Positions 59,286 through 64,000 of a stretch of 64,000 nucleotides of DNA are shown piece after piece. The notes below the pieces were generated by a model, which worked only from the letters and a program-made list of their open reading frames with translations, was not told the origin of the DNA and searched no databases. The stretch covers positions 24,849,027-24,913,026 of the forward strand of contig OY759221.1 of assembly GCA_963662175.1 (NCBI GenBank), given 5' to 3'. The stretch's first letter is position 1, and every line of letters starts with the position of its first letter. Made by a program: the position numbers and the translations under genes. The DNA comes from Aradus depressus (lineage: Eukaryota > Arthropoda > Insecta > Hemiptera > Aradidae).

Positions 59286-59660
59286 TTTCCCTTTCTCATC
59301 ATGTCTCCTTTCCATGCCAATGACCCTAATCTCTTTGTGTTGTAATTTGTTGCTTAAGACCATCATTTTTTTTCTCCAATTCCATGCTAGTCACAGATTT
59401 TCTGAATGTTTACCTCAACTACTCTGTAATAATTGTAGAGAAATTATCAATTTACATAATCGCATCCGAGAAAGTATTTGAGAAGTTGAAGTTATGCTAA
59501 TCGAGAATGTTGAGTTGCTATTCAAAGAATGTTAACTAAACCCAAGTACCATGACCCTTCGGTACTTACAATTTAGATGCCAAGTTTCTACTGAATGTCT
59601 GCTAACAATTTATAAGAGGGGACTTTTTTTTTTCCTACCGCTATCACTTCCTTATGTATT
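59286..59660. other. unassigned DNA
   Basis: No frame or repeat recognised. Confidence 0.4.
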
Positions 59661-59965
59661 GTACTAGCAGTTTCACCTGGCGTTGCCCAGTTAGTAACGT
59701 TATTTATCCCAGTTTAAAAAAAAAAAACATTTTACAAGATACCTCTTATATTTATAACCAAATCAAAAATCAGTGCAAGTAAAAGTTGTAAAGAAAACTG
59801 AAAGACATGTTTTATATTAAATAAGATTTTACGAAAGTTGCTCCGTTTGCTCCAGATAAATACCGAAAACCGTCCTAGAATTGTCGTTTTGAAACACATA
59901 TTTTTAAACGTTTCCTTGCTTTACCCGAAAAGGGTTCTGTCGAAAAATTGTACCTTACCAACAAT

Positions 59966-60309
59966 AGAGGGCGCCGGTAGCTCAGTGGTATGCGTGCTTG
60001 ACTTCTGAGCTCAAGGTCGTGGGTTCGTAACCCGACCGAGGCCCTTAGTTTATTTTATCTGGGAGTTAAAATAAACTTAAGCACGCCGTCCTTCGGATGG
60101 GACGTTAAGCGATGGTCCCGAGCCTGTACGATGTCAGGTACTCGTTAAAGACCCCTACCCCAGATGAATAAAAATTTAGGGTAGGCAAAATTTAGGACTC
60201 CCACAGTAGAGTCGGGCTCATGTCCACGAGAGTGACGAAAGAGCGCTCTGGTAGTAGGCGATATGACCTCGTTGTTAAAGCCCGGGCATGAGTCATAAAA
60301 CCTAATCTA
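59966..60309 (+). mobile_element. SINE-1 reference copy, full length, with 14-bp target-site duplication
   Basis: 344 bp. The tRNA-like head GGCGCCGGTAGCTCAGTGGT is followed by a body with TTTATT...AAATAAACTTAAGC, CGTCCTTCGGATGGGACG, CTCGTTAAAGACCCC, AGTCGGGCTCATGTCCACG and GTAGGCGATATGACCTCG. It ends GCCCGGGCATGAGTCATAAA and AACCTAATCTAACC. ACCTTANCAACAAT flanks it at 59952-59965 and 60310-60323 (one mismatch). It has no coding capacity and would depend on a LINE for movement. Confidence 0.95.
59978..60032 (+). promoter_or_regulatory. internal pol III A and B boxes of SINE-1
   Basis: A-box-like TAGCTCAGTGG at 59978-59988 and B-box-like GGTTCGTAACC at 60022-60032, spaced as in a tRNA gene. 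The B box departs from the consensus GGTTCGANTCC at two positions, so activity is uncertain. Confidence 0.55.
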
Positions 60310-60442
60310 ACCTTAACAACAATGTTTGTTACTAAATTTCCGATCTTATATGTGTCCTTACAATTGACATAGGACCAATATATCCAAAAAAGTTATACCG
60401 CCTCAAAGAATGGATAATAAATTTCCCTAGGTAATATTTCAA

Positions 60443-60774
60443 AGGTTAGGTTAGGTTTTATGACTCATGCCCGGGCTATAACTATATGTCATATCGCCTA
60501 ATACCAGAGCGCTCTTTCGTCACTCCGGTGGACATGAGCCCGACTCTACTGTGGAAGTCCTAAATTTTGTGACCCTAAATTTTTATTCACCTAGGGCAGG
60601 GGTCTTTCACAAGTTCCTGATATCGTACAAGCTTGGACGTCCCATCCGAAGGACGGCATGCTTTAGTTTATTTCACCTCCTAGATAAAATAAACTAAGGG
60701 CCTCGGTCGGGTTTCGAACCCACGATCTTCAGCTCAGAAGACAAGTACGCATACCACTGAGCTATCGGCGCCCT
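60443..60774 (-). mobile_element. SINE-1, near full length
   Basis: From the tail GGTTAGGTTAGGTTTTATGA to GAGCTATCGGCGCCCTC. B box inverse GGGTTTCGAACCC. A deletion removes part of the CGGGACCATCGCTTAAC box. Opposite orientation to the copy 130 bp upstream. Confidence 0.92.
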
Positions 60775-60830
60775 CAAAATTATACTATATTTATTTAGTT
60801 ATATTATTCTGAGTAAAAGCTATGATCTTG

Positions 60831-61048
60831 TTAGTTATTACGACTTATGCCTGGGCTTTAATTACTAGGTCATATCGTCATATCGTAGTGGACATGAGCA
60901 CGACTCTACTGGGAGTTCTAAATTTTGTCTACCCAGATTAATTCACTTAGGATAAGGGTCTTTAACGAGTACCTGGCATCGCACAGGCTCGGGACCATCG
61001 CTTAATGTCGCGATCTTGAGCACAGTAAGCAAGCACGCTACCTCTGAT
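60831..61048 (-). mobile_element. SINE-1, damaged
   Basis: TGTTAGTTATTACGACTTAT (AACTA-type tail), GGTCTTTAACGAGTACCTGG, GGACCATCGCTTAATGTCG joined directly to CGATCTTGAG in the head. Confidence 0.85.
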
Positions 61049-61430
61049 GATGTTACACATGGATAATGTAGTACTAGCCACCGGTTATTCTACTAATCTT
61101 TCACAAAGCCGGTTATCTTGCTCCAGGCCTAATAACAAATTAATAATCTCTTGAAGTAGTTCCTTTATTGTATAAATAATAAGATAGAATCAAAGGGTAA
61201 TCTCAGCTATGGAATACATGAATTTACTTCTCTGAAATTATATTTAGCGAATATACTAAAAAATATATTCTGATAGAAATAAAAAACGTTGTCTTCTCAC
61301 TGTTTTATTTCCAACCATAACCGGACACTTCCCACCCATATACTAATGAAACACAGTGACATCCCCTCCCCTTCGAGCTATTAGCCAGTGTTCCTTTAGA
61401 CACCATATTATAGCTAGTGTTATTTTATTT
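61049..61430. other. unassigned DNA
   Basis: Nothing recognised. Confidence 0.4.
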
Positions 61431-61570
61431 TATTGTTACTCTGGTATTCTGATGCTTTAATGGTTTTCCTAGTTACTTCTTCATATTTATATTTTATATG
61501 TACTTATAGATGTACCACTGATGATGATGCTGTTGCGTAGAAACGCAGTTCTATATGTATTTTATTGTCA
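61431..61570 (+). mobile_element. Penelope-like terminal fragment, weak
   Basis: TATAGATGTACCACTGATGA then TGATGCTGTTGCGTAGAAAC and GCAGTTCTATATG. CTGATGA, an ATGC/GCGT stem and GAAA are in hammerhead order; stem I is not evident. Related to 50390-50483. Confidence 0.4.
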
Positions 61571-61583
61571 AATTCTCATAAAA

Positions 61584-61697
61584 TTACTTTTCCAGCTTTG
61601 TAAAGTATAGGTGCAGTTATGCAATCGGACAGAAAAGAGTGAGATCAAAAACGTAGTTTATTATTTCGTGTTGTGGAAGTAAACTTCCGGTATTTTA
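61584..61697 (+). mobile_element. Rep-A with the whole body deleted
   Basis: 5' part CTTTTCCAGCTTTGTAAAGT, AGGTGCAGTTATGCAATCGG joined to the 3' part AAAACGTAGTTTATTATTTC and GTGTTGTGGAAGTAAACTTC. Confidence 0.75.
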
Positions 61698-62577
61698 TCT
61701 AGTTTACTTAGCCAGACCTACAGAAATATGCAACCTGATTTTTTCACATCTGGTCAGTAGAAGAAAAACCGCGGTTCTGGAACAGTGGTGAAGGTGTAGA
61801 GGGGTGTCGGGTACAACGGAGCGACCAATCCAGTTTCAAGGATTCCCACCCCTCGAAGCTCCGCCCATAAGATGGCGGATCCACCCTTAACATCCACATG
61901 GCTCGAGTGATTAGTATACATTTTCTCCATGTCTGTGCTATTGTCTTTCTGCTACGCTTCAAACATACTTACAGAGTGTGTTGAAGTCGGTTTCTCAAAT
62001 GTGCCATAGTGAGATTCAGAGAAGGGCCAATAACGAAGGGAGAGTAGACCAGCTCATTTAGACAGATTCAGCTGGTATGGTCGGTTCAATGTCCGCTGTT
62101 TAGTTAGAGTTGGTAGCTGTGGACTGCCGTGTCAACCCCCCCTCCACCACCACCCCAACTACCCCTGTTTATTTACCTTGCCTGCCCCACATATTACAGT
62201 TCACAGCACACACACCACACCTCACCTCCATATCACAACACTTCTACCTGACCCAATATCCAAAAGTCCAAATTCAATATTATTTCTTCTCTCTTTCAGT
62301 TGTGACAATTTCCCCTCCTCCTTGCGAAAGTGGGAATTTTGGAGTCACCTTGTATAAAAGACGGTCATGAACAAATGTTTGGCGATCTCCTTCAGTGTCA
62401 AAGTAAAGCTAAGTTGAATCCCCCCACAGAATATCCAAAGCAACATTTTATGTATTTTCCATAACCGGATAAACGAGATTTTAATTTTCCACTCAGAAAA
62501 GGTTGTAAATCCGGAAAAGTGGATATTTTCACTCTCCCCTTCTCTAACGAAATTGCCATTAACAACTCCCACCTTGA
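61698..62577. other. unassigned, partly C-rich DNA
   Basis: TTATTTCTTCTCTCTTTCAG ending at 62299 looks like a splice acceptor, with about 24 open codons after it (VTISPPPCESGNFGVTLYKR). No donor or second exon could be linked. Minus-strand frames at 61744-61962 and 62345-62584 have no domain. Confidence 0.25.
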
Positions 62578-62870
62578 GTGACATACTTCAGTATAACAGG
62601 TTCACAAGACATGGAACTCCATATACGACTGATAGGACAGGAGCTGAACAGACGGTTTGGTCTGCTCTATTGGCTGCTCCAGACTTCCTATTGAAAACAA
62701 ACTGGGCATTAACCATATAATAAGACCTATATGACTCCAATTATGGGGTTGTGCTAGGCCATCTAACATCAAGCATATCCAGTCTTTCCAATCCAAAGTT
62801 CTAATAACAATTGTCAATGCTCCCTTCTATGTGTCATCCCTCTTTCATTCAGATATTCCCCCCGAACACT
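62578..62870 (+). pseudogene. Jockey-type LINE ORF2 remnant
   Basis: LNRRFGLLYWLL near 62650, then with frame changes KQTGH, PYNKTYMTPIMGLC, PVFPIQSS (nucleotides clearly parallel IQSFQSKVLITIVNAP) and a PSLFHSDIP end. It parallels 52025-52433 segment by segment but carries several frameshifts and stops. Confidence 0.75.
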
Positions 62871-62974
62871 GATGCGGCGCTGGTCAACAGAGCTGCTATT
62901 ATAATTTAGCAAAGACTGGAAGAACAAATAAGTCCGACCTTTTTAGTCAACTATTGATTTTTTGTCTAACCCTA

Positions 62975-63066
62975 TAACATCCATTGGTTTTAGAGGGAGA
63001 GCGAAAACTAAATTAATTAATTCATGGTGGGGAAGTACATTGCCGGTGATTCACCGATACCTTTTT
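62975..63066 (+). mobile_element. Rep-A 3' tip
   Basis: TTAGAGGGAGAGCGAAAACT, TTCATGGTGGGGAAGTACAT, TGCCGGTGATTCACCGATAC. The 3' hairpin is intact. Confidence 0.9.
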
Positions 63067-63084
63067 CTTTTTGGAATTGAGAGG

Positions 63085-63126
63085 GTACCCGATTACATAA
63101 CTTCATCTATACTTCTATTCTAGGAT
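63085..63126 (-). mobile_element. Rep-A 5' tip
   Basis: CCGATTACATAACTTCATCT then ATACTTCTATTCTAGG. Lies in opposite orientation directly after a 3' tip. Confidence 0.6.
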
Positions 63127-64000
63127 TATTTAAATTTTTTTTGTTCTCTCTAGTCCTCAAAAGAAGTCAGCAATAGGGAAAACAAAAATAACTTTATTTA
63201 TTCAGAGGAAATGATTATTTCAGAGAATAATTGTAATGTGGTGAATTTAGAACATCCTAGCGAATGGAGAAAACAAATTACGGTAAATTGAAAATTTGAC
63301 AAAAATGTTATAATTTTTTCAACATAGTGTACAGTACAAAACCTTTTTTATCTCTGAAAATTAATAATGTAATAATTTCAATTTTTTTAAAATAATGAAT
63401 TAGTTACTTTTATAAAAAGTCTCGCTTTGTGTGTTAGGTTTTCATCTTTTCTGCTGTCTCATTCCGGCAATGGTCGACAATAAAGAACAACATTAGGTAT
63501 TTTTAAAGAGTCATATTTTTGCTAACTTTTGACGAATTTGGGACATATTAGCGAATGGAGAAAACAAATTACGGTAAACTGAAAATTTACCAAACAGGTG
63601 TTCATTTTGAAATAAACGTTAGCCTCCTATTTCAATATATTTTCGATTTTCATGTCAAAAAACATGTCACCTATTAAGAAATTTAACGTAGATTACGACA
63701 GTGTAGTCAGATTTCACTTTACCATAACCAAAAAGTGATATTTACGGACATTTTACTAAAAAACGTGGTTACCGCCAAAAAATGTTTAAATCTCATTTCT
63801 TTCCCTAAGTTGAAACGGATTTTTATTACCCCGGTTTCTTAGTCTACTTGAGTGGGGCATTCACCCCCCCGAGTATTGTCATCTGCTTGCGATACACCCT
63901 GTATAATGAATAGAGAGTCAACTTTTCCACCTCTGAAGAAGATCGATAGCTACCATGAAAACTTTTCCTCCCGAAAAAAGAAAACAAGGAATTTCACTCT
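63127..64000. other. unassigned DNA with a long-spaced direct repeat
   Basis: TAGCGAATGGAGAAAACAAA and TTACGGTAAAYTGAAAATTT occur at 63258 and again at 63549, 291 bp apart. TGCGATACACCCTGTATAAT near 63889 resembles the terminal string of several insect transposons. No gene recognised; the window ends inside this sequence. Confidence 0.45.

Larger units (their letters stand above)
59661..60430 (+). mobile_element. Rep-F split by SINE-1
   Basis: Left part to 59965 (TACTAGCAGTTTCACCTGGC head-like string, GTAAAAGTTGTAAAGAAAAC, TTTACCCGAAAAGGGTTCTG); right part from 60310 (TGTTTGTTACTAAATTTCCG, AAGTTATACCGCCTCAAAGA). SINE-1 insertion is later. Confidence 0.8.

Noticed and set aside
59966..60040. 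tRNA gene
   Set aside because: A and B boxes are present, but the acceptor stem does not close and the head continues into the SINE body in every copy, so it is a SINE head rather than a tRNA.

Overview
This window looks like a transposable-element graveyard from an animal nuclear genome, most probably an insect. The base composition is AT-rich. There is no bacterial gene organisation and no recognisable host gene. Every protein similarity I can support is to a mobile element: non-LTR (LINE) reverse-transcriptase and RNase-H tails, mariner, pogo/Tigger, hAT and PIF/Harbinger transposases. A hemipteran source is only a guess. Family labels below are mine, and no database was consulted.

Families that fill the window. 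Rep-A is a repeat of roughly 0.5-0.7 kb present as about 45 fragments on both strands. Its 5' end folds as ACTTCCCC...GGGGAAGT around TATACGAAGTATA, its body is about three diverged tandem units of about 140 bp, and its 3' end carries GCTGGGGAAGT followed by a CGGTGA/TCACCG hairpin. SINE-1 is a tRNA-headed SINE of about 340 bp (27 copies or pieces) ending in short AACCT or AACTA repeats. SINE-2 is a second tRNA-headed SINE with a poly-A tail (4 copies). Rep-F is a repeat of about 0.6-0.7 kb (6 copies). Hel-D is a 0.5-0.6 kb element with Helentron-like ends (3 copies). The FB elements are large palindromes flanked by 10-12 bp target-site duplications; their arms contain hammerhead-ribozyme-like cores, as in Penelope-like retroelements.

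Layout. 0-8 kb: Rep-A, an R1/I-type LINE tail, two FB-1 insertions and Hel-D. 8.5-12.2 kb: a deleted mariner inside a LINE remnant, a hAT element with an 8-bp duplication, a Harbinger fragment and an inverted TACTACACG array. 12.8-20 kb: nested Rep-A, SINE-1, hAT and Hel-D. 20.8-23.3 kb: a LINE split by a two-gene Harbinger remnant, then Rep-A split by FB-1. 24-33 kb: Rep-F, SINE-1, FB-3, a TIR MITE, a hAT C-terminus and a pogo element. 33.5-37.4 kb: a dense SINE cluster. 37.4-46 kb: Hel-D, Rep-F, a polypyrimidine tract, a 157-bp palindrome and a mariner pseudogene. 47-51 kb: a C-rich minisatellite and a 96-bp tandem array interrupted by FB-2. 51-64 kb: LINE tails, Rep-F, a further MITE, full-length SINE-1 copies and unassigned AT-rich DNA.

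The parts do not form a pathway. The story is of layered insertion: SINE-1, Hel-D and FB elements sit inside Rep-A, Rep-F or LINE copies, and several insertions are datable by clean target-site duplications. The most unusual signal is the set of foldback elements with paired hammerhead-like motifs.
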